A stretch of 18,975 bases of DNA from an uncultured Verrucomicrobiota bacterium (GCA_937996795.1 CALKUH010000064.1:1-18975); one strand, 5' to 3'; shown: positions 1 to 8,361, numbered from the stretch's first letter. The notes: generated from the letters alone by a model not told the origin. A program made the numbers and translations.

Positions 1-210
1 CAAGCCGCGCGCGCAACCCGATGTTTCGCTTGAGCCATCAAAACCGGCTCCGTACGCCGCGAGCCGGAATGCGGCCATTTCGACAATCGTGGCAGCCGAT
101 ATCGAGTTTACGACGATCCTGCCGTTTGGGAGGATGACGGGAAGCAATTGGGCGCATCCCCTTCTATTTTGCCGGCGAATTTCCGGGATGATACTGACGC
201 AAGGAGCGCG
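1..210. other. Left-edge region without a supported gene
   Basis: I see no convincing gene here. The plus-strand frame beginning at base 2 is open from the window edge to a stop at 212-214, overlapping the sulfatase start, so it could be the 3' end of an upstream gene. Its translation (about 70 residues) is not recognisable and its last third has an unnatural composition. A second plus-strand frame is also open from base 3 to about 135, so open frames by themselves mean little in this GC-rich DNA. No clear promoter was found. Confidence 0.3.
201..206 (+). promoter_or_regulatory. Shine-Dalgarno AAGGAG that fixes the sulfatase start
   Basis: AAGGAG lies 4 bases before the ATG at 211. The longer in-frame possibility, TTG at 148, has no such site and would add 21 residues ahead of the signal peptide, so 211 is preferred. 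Confidence 0.65.
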
Positions 211-1653
211 ATGATCACGACAACGATACGATGGGTGATGTTGGTGGGAACCTTTGCCTGCGTGCTCGGGTGGGGCCGGCTGGCCGTGGCCGATGAGAGC
301 CGGGTGCGACCCAACATCCTGATGATCATGGCGGATGACGTCAGCCCCGATCACTTCGGGTGCTACGGCGGTCCGGCCACGCCCAACATTGATCGGCTGG
401 CCGGACGGGGGATCCGTTTTACCCGGGCCTGGGCCACGCCGATGTGCATGCCCACGCGCGCGATGCTGATGACGGGCCGCTATGCGCACCAGAACGGGGT
501 GTGGCATAACGCGCTATGGACGCTGCCGGAGGGGCGCAAGGCGAGGCAGTTTACCCGGTACAACCTGACGGTCGCGAAAATGCTCTCGAAGGCGGGCTAC
601 GCGACCGCCCTTGCGGGAAAAATTCATGCGCTGAGCGATCCGCTGAATGCCGATGCCGGTTTCGATGAAGCCTGCTACCACGACGCCTACGCGAGGCATC
701 CGGCCGCCGCGGGCTTCGATGGCGCGTATGAAGCCAAGGACCCGCCGCCGGGTTGGACGTCCCCGGTCACTTCCCGCTACTGGCATCCCTGCATCATCCA
801 GAACAACAAGTTGATGGACACCAGACCGGAGGATTTTGGCGACGACCTGTTCGCCGAATTCCTGATCGACTTCATGAAGCGGAAGCGGGCGGAGGGAACA
901 CCGTTTCTGGCCTACTTCAGCATGAACCTTCCGCACACGATCGCGGCGAAGCACGCGGGGAGTTGGGCCCTGCCCACGACACCAGCCGAGGGCGTTCCTG
1001 GGACGAATGGCGGGGGGACGTTTGAAGCGTGCGTGGCCTACGCAGACACCCTGGTCGGTCGAATGCTCCAGGCCATCGAAGACATGGGCGGGAATGACGA
1101 CACCATCATCCTGTTTTTCTCCGACAACGCCACCCAGTGGCGGGGCAAGGGCGCGGCCACTCAGCAGGCGGTGCACGTACCGATGGTCGTGGCCGGCCCC
1201 GAGCGTTGGATCTCAGCCCGCGGCGCTTCGGACGCGCTCGTCAGTGTCGCCGACCTGATGCCGACGTTTGCGTCCTGGTCCGGGGCGGCGCTGCCGGACG
1301 GCTATAGCTTCGATGGGGTTTCGCAGGCGGACTACCTGGCGGGCCGAAGCGGGTCCCCGCGGGAGTTCCTCTACAGCTACATTGGAACGGCCCGGATGAT
1401 CCGGGACGCGGACTGGGTCCTCGAGGCGGTCGACCCGATCGGCGGCCATCCGGACGGGCGCCTGTACCGGGACACGAAAAAGGGGCTGCGCGAAATCAAG
1501 GACCCGAAGGCCGACGCGGGAGCCGAGGCCGCCCGCCAGCGCCTGCTGGCGGCCCTGAAAGACATTCCCCACCTGGACCTTTCCGATCCGGGCGTGCGCT
1601 CGGACCTTGAGCGATACCAGCAGCATGGGGTGTACAAACACCGGCTGCGCTGA
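211..1653 (+). CDS. Secreted sulfatase (arylsulfatase family, formylglycine-dependent)
   Basis: This is a 480-residue sulfatase of the alkaline-phosphatase superfamily, expected to hydrolyse sulfate esters, probably on a sulfated polysaccharide or glycan fragment outside the cytoplasm. Residues 1-27 form a signal peptide with a likely cleavage after AVA (25-27). The N-terminal metal site is NILMIMADD (D42, D43). The catalytic motif CMPTR (79-83) provides Cys79, the residue converted to formylglycine, followed by the usual TGRY stretch. A second metal motif, SDN, is at 304-306, followed by the typical K/HVP segment. Length is normal for the family. The start is ATG 211 because of its strong ribosome site and the signal peptide. 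No formylglycine-generating enzyme lies in the window, so maturation must be encoded elsewhere. The exact substrate cannot be read from the sequence. The glycoside hydrolase downstream on the same strand fits a polysaccharide-degradation role. Confidence 0.93.
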   Translation: MITTTIRWVMLVGTFACVLGWGRLAVADESRVRPNILMIMADDVSPDHFGCYGGPATPNIDRLAGRGIRFTRAWATPMCMPTRAMLMTGRYAHQNGVWHNALWTLPEGRKARQFTRYNLTVAKMLSKAGYATALAGKIHALSDPLNADAGFDEACYHDAYARHPAAAGFDGAYEAKDPPPGWTSPVTSRYWHPCIIQNNKLMDTRPEDFGDDLFAEFLIDFMKRKRAEGTPFLAYFSMNLPHTIAAKHAGSWALPTTPAEGVPGTNGGGTFEACVAYADTLVGRMLQAIEDMGGNDDTIILFFSDNATQWRGKGAATQQAVHVPMVVAGPERWISARGASDALVSVADLMPTFASWSGAALPDGYSFDGVSQADYLAGRSGSPREFLYSYIGTARMIRDADWVLEAVDPIGGHPDGRLYRDTKKGLREIKDPKADAGAEAARQRLLAALKDIPHLDLSDPGVRSDLERYQQHGVYKHRLR

Positions 1654-1711
1654 GGGCGTTTCCTCGCGAGTCCGCCCGCATGAACACGACTGCGCAAAAT
1701 CCGTTATCCTT

Positions 1712-1728
1712 TGGGAAGCCGTTTCCCA
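1712..1728 (+). terminator. Small hairpin between sulfatase and DUF1801 gene
   Basis: TGGGAA (1712-1717) and TTCCCA (1723-1728) can pair around a 5-base loop. It lies 59 bases after the sulfatase stop. No T-tract follows, so it is at best a weak terminator and may be chance. Confidence 0.2.
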
Positions 1729-1764
1729 TCATTGTGATCCGGTCACGAGCGAGGATGAGTCCCC

Positions 1765-2463
1765 ATGCAATCTAAAGCGACAACGGTTGATGCGTACCTG
1801 GCGGAACTGCCCCCGGATCGCCGTGCGGCACTCGAGGCCGTTCGCCGGGTGATCCGCCGGAATCTCGACAAGCAGTACGTCGAGAACATGAGCTACGGCA
1901 TGATCGCCTACTGCGTGCCGCATCGCGTGTATCCGCAGGGGTATCACTGCAACCCGAAACAAGCCCTGCCTTTCGCCGCGCTGGCTTCGCAGAAAAACTA
2001 CATGTCGGTCTATTTGTGCACGTACATGTCCCCCACCGAGGAGGCATGGTTTCGCTCTGCCTGGAAGAAAACCGGGAAGAAGCTGGACATGGGCAAAAGT
2101 TGTATCCGTTTCAAGACGCTGGACGACCTCGCGCTCGATGTCATCGGCGAGGCCATCCGTCGCGTGCCGGCAAAGACGTTTATAGAGTTGTACGAAAAGG
2201 TGCGGCGAACCACCGGCAGCACGGTGGCAAAGCGAAGGCGAGACCGCCCTGTGGAAAAACTGGAAGAGCGCATTGAGCGGCACCGGGATGGGTCGGTGTG
2301 CGCGCGCGGCCAGATGTTTGGGAATCAGCTTCACGGATATTGGGAGTGGTTCCGAAAAGATGGGTCCAGAATGCGTTCCGGAACATTCGAGCGCGGCAAA
2401 CAGGTGGGCGAATGGACCACCTACACGCGCGATGGATGGGTGGCGAAGGTGACGCAGTTTTGA
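1765..2463 (+). CDS. DUF1801 (YdhG-like) domain protein with C-terminal MORN-like repeats
   Basis: This 232-residue soluble protein has two parts. Residues about 10-145 resemble the DUF1801/YdhG fold, with the pattern VDAYLAELPPDRR, an MSYGMIAY-like core, ALASQKNYMSVYL, and GKSCIRFKTLDDL. Family members are small proteins of unclear biochemical role; some relatives are iron-chaperone-like. Residues about 188-230 carry two MORN_2/YwqK-type repeats (LHGYWEWF..DGS and QVGEWTTYTRDG), which are not part of the usual short DUF1801 protein. The start is ATG 1765, with GAGG about 10 bases upstream. Its stop overlaps the TTG start proposed for the next gene, which suggests translational coupling. Molecular function is not assignable beyond domain identity. 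No signal peptide or membrane segment is visible. Confidence 0.8.
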   Translation: MQSKATTVDAYLAELPPDRRAALEAVRRVIRRNLDKQYVENMSYGMIAYCVPHRVYPQGYHCNPKQALPFAALASQKNYMSVYLCTYMSPTEEAWFRSAWKKTGKKLDMGKSCIRFKTLDDLALDVIGEAIRRVPAKTFIELYEKVRRTTGSTVAKRRRDRPVEKLEERIERHRDGSVCARGQMFGNQLHGYWEWFRKDGSRMRSGTFERGKQVGEWTTYTRDGWVAKVTQF

Positions 2464-4706
2464 GCGTTTCGGACTATCACATCGTCTGGGACCGTCCCAG
2501 CGCCGACCACGACGGCTCGATGCCGCTCGGGAACGGCGACCTCACGGCCAATGCGTGGGTGGAGCCTTCCGGCGACCTCGTCTTCTTTATCGGCAAGACG
2601 GACGCCTGGGATGAAAACGGACGGCTGCTCAAGGTGGGCAAGGTGCGTGTGCGCTGCGAGCCGCCGCTTGTCGAACCGAACGCTACGTTCCGGCAGGAGC
2701 TGGACCTCACGCGGGGCACGATGCGCGTCGAAGTGCGCGGCACGGATGGCGCGGCACGGCTCGCCCTATCCGTCGACGCACACCATCCCTGCATTGATGT
2801 CGCAATCGAAAGCGACCAGCCGCGCCGCGCCACCGCGTCGTTCGAGCTGTGGCGCAAGACCCGCGAGGCGCTGCCGTCGCTGGAAATCAGCGATGTGCTC
2901 TTCGACCGCGAGAAGCCCGGGCAAATGCGCGAGCCCGTATTCGTGGAGCCCGACACCGTTCTCGCCAACATCGGCCCGCACATCGGCTGGTATCACCACA
3001 ACACGCGCTCGACCGGACCCGCGCTTGCGGCGGACATCCAAGGCGTTGCGGACTTCCCGCGCGTTGACCCGCTGCTCCACAGGACGTTCGGCGCGATCAT
3101 CACGGCCGACGCCGCGCAGCGCGTGGACGATACGACGCTCGGTCTGCCCGCGGTCCACACCCACCACATCCGCGTTCACCTGTTGACGCGCCATCCCTCG
3201 ACGGTCGAGGCCTGGAGGGACGACATTCTCGCGCAAGCTGCGCGCATCGACGCCATCCCCCTCGCCCGTCGCCGCACCGCGCACGAGGCGTGGTGGCGCG
3301 ACTTCTGGGATCGCAGTTGGATCAAGGCGTGGACGCGCGGCGGAAAGACCGAGGACGACGACGCCTTCATCGTGTCGCGCGGCTACGCCCTGCAACGGTA
3401 CCTCACCGTTTGCGCCGGGCGCGGACGACATCCGATCAAGTTCAACGGATCGATCTTCACCGTGCCTGCGGAGAATACCGCCGGCTACGCCGACTACCGC
3501 CGCTGGGGCCCCGGCTACTGGTGGCAGAACACGCGGCTGCCCTATGTCAGCCTTTGCGCGAGCGGCGACACCGACTTCATGGAGCCCCTGTGGCGGATGT
3601 ACGTCGACGATCTCCTGCCGCTGAACCGGCATCGCACGAAGTCCTACTTCGGCATTGATGGCGCCTTCTATCCGGAGTGCGTCTATTTCTGGGGCGACGT
3701 GTTCAGCGAGGCCTACGGCTGGACGCCCATGACGGAGCGCAAGGACCCGCTGCAGGAAAGCCAATGGCACAAATGGGAATGGGTTGCCGGGCCCGAACTC
3801 GTCTACATGATGCTCGACGCCTACGACCACACCGGCGACGAGTCACTGCTCCGGCGCCGAATCCTTCCGACCGCGCTCGCGGTGATCCGTTTCTTCGACG
3901 GCTTCTACACGACCGATGCCGCGGGGAAGCTGGTGATGCATCCGTCGCAGGCTCTCGAGACCTGGTGGGACTGCACGAACCCCATGCCCGAGGTCGCCGG
4001 GTTGCACGCGATCTGCGCGCGCCTGCGCGCGCTGCCGGAGGGCGCGCTCGACGCGGCGAACGCCGAGACGCTGCGCGCCTTCCAGGCCAAACTGCCGGAC
4101 CTGCCCGTGCGCGACACGGAGGACGGCTCCGCGTTTGCGCCCGCCGAACGCTTCGCCATCAAGAAAAACATGGAGAACGCGGAACTCTACAGCGTCTTCC
4201 CCTTCCGCCTCGCGAGCTTCAATCGCACCAACGCCCCGCTGGCCGTGCGCGCCCTGAAGCATCGCTGGAACCGAGGCAACACCGGCTGGCGGCAGGACGA
4301 CATCTTTATGGCGTACCTCGGGCTGACCGACGACGCCCGCAGCGGGCTGGTCGCCCGTGCACGCGCCCATGACGAGCGTTCGCGCTTCCCCGCCTTCTGG
4401 GGGCCGAACTTCGATTGGACTCCGGATCAGGATCACGGCGGCGTGCTGATGAAGACGTTCCAATCCATGCTGATGCAGACCGAGCCGGTCACCGGCTCCG
4501 AAGTCGACGGCAAGATATACCTGCTGCCCGCATGGCCCCGGGACTGGGACGCTGATTTTAAGCTCCATGCGCCCGGCAATACCACGATCAGCGGCCGCGT
4601 GCGCGACGGAAAGATTGAGAACATCGTCGTGACGCCGTCGTCGCGAAAAAAGGATGTCGTGATCGTACGCGGAACGGGTGAAGGAATCGTTGTGACGGCC
4701 CACTAA
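2460..4706 (+). CDS. DUF5703 glycoside hydrolase-like protein (GH95-like fold)
   Basis: This is a large protein (748 residues from TTG 2460). It opens with the DUF5703 N-terminal signature (HIVWDRPSADHDGSMPLGNGDL, then FIGKTDAWDENGRLLKVGKV) and continues into an (alpha/alpha)6-barrel-like catalytic region related to GH95-type fucosidases. Landmarks are WWRDFW near 278, NGSIFTVP near 329, WGPGYWWQNTRLPY, ETWWDCTNPMPEVAGLHA, NAELYSVFPFRL, and NFDWTPDQDHGG at 650-661. It ends with a beta-type segment (IYLLPAWPRDWDADFKLHAPGN). Family knowledge suggests carbohydrate hydrolysis, but the substrate is unknown. The start is uncertain: TTG 2460 has GAAGGTGA about 10 bases upstream and overlaps the previous stop, while ATG 2436 is an in-frame alternative without a ribosome site. 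Neither gives a signal peptide, unlike many relatives, so the enzyme appears cytoplasmic. It converges with the next gene across 40 bases. Confidence 0.85.
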   Translation: MSVSDYHIVWDRPSADHDGSMPLGNGDLTANAWVEPSGDLVFFIGKTDAWDENGRLLKVGKVRVRCEPPLVEPNATFRQELDLTRGTMRVEVRGTDGAARLALSVDAHHPCIDVAIESDQPRRATASFELWRKTREALPSLEISDVLFDREKPGQMREPVFVEPDTVLANIGPHIGWYHHNTRSTGPALAADIQGVADFPRVDPLLHRTFGAIITADAAQRVDDTTLGLPAVHTHHIRVHLLTRHPSTVEAWRDDILAQAARIDAIPLARRRTAHEAWWRDFWDRSWIKAWTRGGKTEDDDAFIVSRGYALQRYLTVCAGRGRHPIKFNGSIFTVPAENTAGYADYRRWGPGYWWQNTRLPYVSLCASGDTDFMEPLWRMYVDDLLPLNRHRTKSYFGIDGAFYPECVYFWGDVFSEAYGWTPMTERKDPLQESQWHKWEWVAGPELVYMMLDAYDHTGDESLLRRRILPTALAVIRFFDGFYTTDAAGKLVMHPSQALETWWDCTNPMPEVAGLHAICARLRALPEGALDAANAETLRAFQAKLPDLPVRDTEDGSAFAPAERFAIKKNMENAELYSVFPFRLASFNRTNAPLAVRALKHRWNRGNTGWRQDDIFMAYLGLTDDARSGLVARARAHDERSRFPAFWGPNFDWTPDQDHGGVLMKTFQSMLMQTEPVTGSEVDGKIYLLPAWPRDWDADFKLHAPGNTTISGRVRDGKIENIVVTPSSRKKDVVIVRGTGEGIVVTAH

Positions 4707-4746
4707 CTGGCGGGCGCGAAACGCCGACACCTGGGGCGCGGCGCAG

Positions 4747-6723
4747 TTACGGCACGGTGAACGAATAATTATTGTTGTCGTTGTTGTCGTAATACGACAA
4801 CCCGCCGTTGGCGGCGCTGATGACCTCGACGATGTATTCGATGGTGGTTCCGGATGCAACCGGGCCGACCATGCGGCGCCACACGTCGTTGTTGCCGGCC
4901 TGCCCGACATGCGACATTTCCGCCGTCTGCCAGTCTCCGCCATTCAGGCGATACCCCAGGCGCGCGGTCTTGCCGGAATCCTGCGGCCACACCTCGCGTG
5001 TGACGACAATGTAGGACGAGGTCGCCGCCGCGTGCATGCGGAAGTACGCCGTATTCGCGCCATTGGTCACCGCCACGGCGGCATTGGTTCCCTCCGGCTG
5101 GAGCGAAGCCGCATGGGTCCACGCGTCAAGGGATGCACTGGTATCAACGGTGTACGGGGCGCCCGGCTGCAGTTCGCGCGCGAGCAGGTGCGCGACGCCG
5201 CCCTGAATGTTGGTCAACGCCAGCGACGGCGTGGATTGCAGCGGCACATTCGACACCGCGTGGATTACCGTGCCGTTGTTCACATCGTTGCCGACCCACT
5301 CGACAGGGCCGGTAAAACCGGGGCTGACGACAGCGTAGAAGTCCTTGCCCTGATTGTTGTCCCACAGCTGGAATCCATCGGCGTCCTCGACGGCGAGGCT
5401 GTAGCGGATGGTGGTTCCCGCGGGGAATGAACCCAAACTCTGGTACCAGTGGTCGTAATCGAGACCCGGCGTGCCGCGGGCCAGGGGCGCGGTATTCCAT
5501 GTGCTGCCTTTGTCCGTCGAATACACGACGACGCCGGTGACGCCGACGCTGAGGTCCCGCGAATCGAGGTTCATCCACAACTCATCGGATGCGGTCAGTT
5601 CGCCGTTCGCGGGCCAGTGGGCGTTGTTGCCGACCCAGCGCAGGATCAGGTTCAGGCCGAATCCCTTGATGACCCACGCCTCCTGCTTCCCGTCGGGATT
5701 GGTCCCGTAGCCGACCACGACCGAGCCGTCCGCCGAAATCGCCGTCGCCGCGGTCAGCGTCCAACCCGTCATGTCGATGCCCCCGTCCACCAGCACCTGT
5801 CGGAGGTTGCGCACGCCATTAAACGAATCGTGCGAGATGGCCTGATACACACCGCCCAGTCGGGACGACCCGACCGCCAGCGCGGCGTCCGCCGTGACGC
5901 CGTTGAACACGGAGTCATAGCCTTCGCCGCCGCTGGACAGTTCCGGTCCGATGACCGACACGACGCCATTATTCCAGCGCGCGGCGCGCCGGTAGTTGAT
6001 GGTGATGATGTTCGGGATGACGAAGGTGGAATTGATGTGGCCGACCAGCACGGCGCCGCTGTCAGAGAGGTCATAGGCCCGGGCCCCACTGTAATAATCC
6101 TGCAGGCCGTCGAGGCTGGTCCAAACGAAAATGCTTTGTCCGCCCGGAGTGCCATAGCCGGTGACGCGGGATCCGTCCGGGGTCACCGCATAGGCTTCGC
6201 TCTGGTACGCGCCGCCGGGCAGGTCGCCCAAGCCGGTCATGACGTCGCCGGTCCAGCGGAACGCTTCGCGGCCCGAGGCCGAGGTGGCATGGCCGACGAC
6301 GACCTGGCCGTCCGCGGACACGCCGCGGGCCGTGCTTTCGACGCTGCCACCGGGCAGGTCACCGAGTCCGGCAACCCCGTTTGTGGCCCAGGCACTGGCT
6401 TGCTGGCCGGTGGCCGAAAAAGTGCCGCCGACAATGACGCTGCCATTCGCCGACGCGGCATAGGCGACGGAGCCGGTGCCGCCCGACAGCATCGGCAGGG
6501 CCGTTAACCCACCGCCTTCCGTCCAGCGAAACGCCACCATTCCGGAGGCCGTACTGCCGTGGCCCACCACCACCGCACCATCGGCGGAAACGCCGTTGGC
6601 CGCACTGTTGGTGACGCCGCCCGGCAGGTCGCTCAATGGGATGAATTCCAGTTGCGCCTTCGTCGAAAAAGCCACGAGAGCGAAGCAAGCAGCTACCACC
6701 CATATGCGATGATCCGTTTTCAT
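4747..6723 (-). CDS. Exported HAF-repeat protein with two CBM25/CBM53-like starch-binding modules
   Basis: This 658-residue exported protein has a signal peptide at 1-23 (hydrophobic core VVAACFALVAF, cleavage after TKA). Residues about 24-350 are HAF-type repeats, with recurring units of the form LGDLPGG..S.A.GVSADG..VVG about every 45-55 residues, likely a beta-propeller-like surface domain. Residues about 385-465 and 570-657 are two modules with the CBM25/CBM53 pattern: Y..dgG..W..apM, then IrY...v.D..G, then WDNN.G.dFY or YDNNDNNNYSF. These families bind starch. Between them, about 515-565, is a short beta-domain (YTVDTSASLDAWTHAASLQ) typical of Verrucomicrobia secreted proteins. The start is ATG 6723, 5 bases after a GGGGGGT run; ATGs at 6726 and 6735 are alternatives. 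An open frame continues upstream to 7818, but only as antisense to the amylase. No catalytic domain and no PEP-CTERM anchor are visible. It probably binds alpha-glucan for the divergent amylase locus. Confidence 0.82.
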   Translation of the reverse strand: MKTDHRIWVVAACFALVAFSTKAQLEFIPLSDLPGGVTNSAANGVSADGAVVVGHGSTASGMVAFRWTEGGGLTALPMLSGGTGSVAYAASANGSVIVGGTFSATGQQASAWATNGVAGLGDLPGGSVESTARGVSADGQVVVGHATSASGREAFRWTGDVMTGLGDLPGGAYQSEAYAVTPDGSRVTGYGTPGGQSIFVWTSLDGLQDYYSGARAYDLSDSGAVLVGHINSTFVIPNIITINYRRAARWNNGVVSVIGPELSSGGEGYDSVFNGVTADAALAVGSSRLGGVYQAISHDSFNGVRNLRQVLVDGGIDMTGWTLTAATAISADGSVVVGYGTNPDGKQEAWVIKGFGLNLILRWVGNNAHWPANGELTASDELWMNLDSRDLSVGVTGVVVYSTDKGSTWNTAPLARGTPGLDYDHWYQSLGSFPAGTTIRYSLAVEDADGFQLWDNNQGKDFYAVVSPGFTGPVEWVGNDVNNGTVIHAVSNVPLQSTPSLALTNIQGGVAHLLARELQPGAPYTVDTSASLDAWTHAASLQPEGTNAAVAVTNGANTAYFRMHAAATSSYIVVTREVWPQDSGKTARLGYRLNGGDWQTAEMSHVGQAGNNDVWRRMVGPVASGTTIEYIVEVISAANGGLSYYDNNDNNNYSFTVP

Positions 6724-6744
6724 CATACCCCCCATTGCACCCCG

Positions 6745-6751
6745 TAAAACG
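6745..6751 (+). promoter_or_regulatory. Half-site copy of the divergent-region operator
   Basis: TAAAACG here repeats the left half of the palindrome at 6795-6806, with start-to-start spacing of exactly 50 bases, about five helical turns. The other half (GTAC) does not complete the palindrome. It may be an auxiliary operator or a chance match. Confidence 0.3.
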
Positions 6752-6769
6752 GTACTGGACGAGTACGCG

Positions 6770-6798
6770 ACATTAGGGCAAATAATCCAGCAAGTAAA
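6770..6798 (-). promoter_or_regulatory. Candidate promoter for the HAF-repeat gene
   Basis: On the minus strand TTTACT (6798-6793) and TAATGT (6775-6770) are separated by 17 bases. Each box is only a partial match to the sigma-70 consensus. The -35 box overlaps the palindrome at 6795-6806, as expected if a repressor binds there. Confidence 0.3.
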
Positions 6799-6806
6799 AC
6801 GTTTTA
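6795..6806. promoter_or_regulatory. Perfect palindrome TAAAACGTTTTA, candidate LacI-family operator
   Basis: This is a perfect 12-bp palindrome with a central CG, in an AT-rich patch between the divergent HAF-repeat and amylase genes. LacI/GalR-family regulators of sugar genes typically bind CG-centred palindromes of this kind. It is well placed to control both genes. No LacI-type regulator is encoded in the window. Confidence 0.5.
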
Positions 6807-6861
6807 ACCAACCAGTTCCAGCCTTGTCCGACGCCGAACGAAAAGATAGCGTGAGCGCACT

Positions 6862-8361
6862 ATGAAACATTGGATCGCCTCCTCGGTCATCTACCAGATC
6901 AACCTGCGCGGGCTGGCGGCACGGGAGCCGCGCAATGCGATTGAGGCGGCGAAGGAGAAACCGCTGGCGGACTCCCCGCTGGCGTACGTCGCGAAGCACC
7001 TCGCGGCAATCAAGAAGCTCGGCGCGAATGTGCTTTATTTCATGCCGCCCTACCCCATCGGCCACGCGTTTCGCAAAGGCATCGGCTCGCCCTACTCCAT
7101 CCGCGACTTCCGCGCGATCGAACCGGAGTACGGCACGCTCGACGAGATGAAGGATCTCGTGCGCAAGGCGCACAAGGCCGGCTTCAAGGTGATTTTCGAC
7201 ATCACGCCGAATCACACGAGCCGCGACAATGTGTGGATCGCGCAGCATCCCGAGTTCTACGTGAAGCGCGACAACGGCGAGGTGTTCTACGACTGCGACT
7301 GGTCGGACACCGCGAAGCTCGACTACACGCAGCCCGCGCTGCGGCGCGAGATGGTCGCGATCTACGACTACTGGCTGAGCTTCCTCGGGAAGGACGCCGA
7401 CGGCCAGCCGGACGGCATCGACGGGTTCCGCCTCGATATGGCGCATTTCATCAATGACAAGTCGTTCTGGAACGACGCGATGCCGGAGCTGCACGCGCGC
7501 CACGCGGGCCGCGAGCTGCTGTTCCTCGCCGAGTGCTATGGCATCGGGAACAACGTTGATCTCTTCGACCGCGGGATCAACGCGGCGTATGACGATGATT
7601 TCTACAAGGTCTGCGCGAATTTCTATGGCATCACGGAGGACGGAACATCCACGATCGTGCCCGCGGCAGGCCTTGCGGGAAATCACGACTTCAAGGACCG
7701 CTACGACGCCTTCCTGCACGGCGGCATCGCGGGCGCGTTTGCGCGCGCGATCCTGAACTACGAGGAAAAATATCCGAAGCAGGGCGCGCCGTTCGTCGCG
7801 CGCTATTCGGACAACCACGACGAGGGGCGCGGGTTCTACCTATTCGGCCCCGAAGCGACGATGGCCGTGAACATGCTGGTGTTCATGGCGCCGCGCACGC
7901 TGCCGTTCATCCTGACGGGCGAGGAATTCGGCGCGGTGAACCGGCCGCCGATCCACGACCGGATGAATCCCATCGGCAAGCGCCGCCGCATCCAGTGCGC
8001 GGACCATGTGCGCGAGCAGGAGTCGGTCGAATTCGAGGGCAACTCCTTCGCGCGCGACCCCGCGGAGCGCGCCGCGATCTACCGCCTGTTCCAGGACCTG
8101 ATTCGCCTGCGGACGAAGAACAAGGAATTCGTGCGCGGCAGTTTCGCCCTCGTGGATGCGGGTGAGGCGTGCCAGCCCAACCAGCACGCCGTACTCGCGT
8201 TCGAGCGCAAGCTGGGGAAATCGACGGTGCGCTGCGCCGTAAACCTCGGCCCGCATGACCGGCGCCTGCGCCACGCGGCGTCGTTCGCCGGGACGACGTT
8301 GTTCGGCGGATTGCAGGGCGACGTGCTGCCGGCATTCTCCGCGATTGCCGTGCGCGTGTAG
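6862..8361 (+). CDS. GH13 alpha-amylase family enzyme, cytoplasmic
   Basis: This 499-residue GH13 enzyme cleaves or rearranges alpha-glucosidic bonds. All four conserved regions are present: DITPNH (D113 to H118), GFRLDMAH with nucleophile D192, LFLAECY with acid/base E224, and YSDNHDE with the transition-state stabiliser D320. The N-terminus (ASSVIYQINLRG, then LGANVLYFMPPYPIG) is a typical barrel entry. A C-terminal beta domain follows from about 425. No signal peptide or extra carbohydrate module is present, so it should act inside the cell on imported oligosaccharides. The start is ATG 6862, with only a weak purine-rich site upstream. It is divergent from the HAF-repeat protein with starch-binding-like modules, and the two probably share regulation. 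Its stop is only 9 bases from the stop of the convergent gene. Within GH13, maltogenic, glucosidase or transferase activity cannot be separated from sequence inspection. Confidence 0.92.
   Translation: MKHWIASSVIYQINLRGLAAREPRNAIEAAKEKPLADSPLAYVAKHLAAIKKLGANVLYFMPPYPIGHAFRKGIGSPYSIRDFRAIEPEYGTLDEMKDLVRKAHKAGFKVIFDITPNHTSRDNVWIAQHPEFYVKRDNGEVFYDCDWSDTAKLDYTQPALRREMVAIYDYWLSFLGKDADGQPDGIDGFRLDMAHFINDKSFWNDAMPELHARHAGRELLFLAECYGIGNNVDLFDRGINAAYDDDFYKVCANFYGITEDGTSTIVPAAGLAGNHDFKDRYDAFLHGGIAGAFARAILNYEEKYPKQGAPFVARYSDNHDEGRGFYLFGPEATMAVNMLVFMAPRTLPFILTGEEFGAVNRPPIHDRMNPIGKRRRIQCADHVREQESVEFEGNSFARDPAERAAIYRLFQDLIRLRTKNKEFVRGSFALVDAGEACQPNQHAVLAFERKLGKSTVRCAVNLGPHDRRLRHAASFAGTTLFGGLQGDVLPAFSAIAVRV

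Noticed and set aside
148..210. TTG start at 148 for the sulfatase
   Set aside because: It would place 21 polar residues ahead of a clear signal peptide, while ATG 211 has AAGGAG at proper spacing.
6824..6848. Promoter for the amylase from TTGTCC and AAGATA
   Set aside because: The boxes are too close together (about 13 bases) for a sigma-70 promoter and poorly matched.
6724..7818. 5' extension of the HAF-repeat frame, giving a 1023-residue protein
   Set aside because: The extra part lies antisense to the GH13 enzyme, which has all four catalytic motifs. A signal peptide and a G-rich ribosome site mark the real start at 6723.
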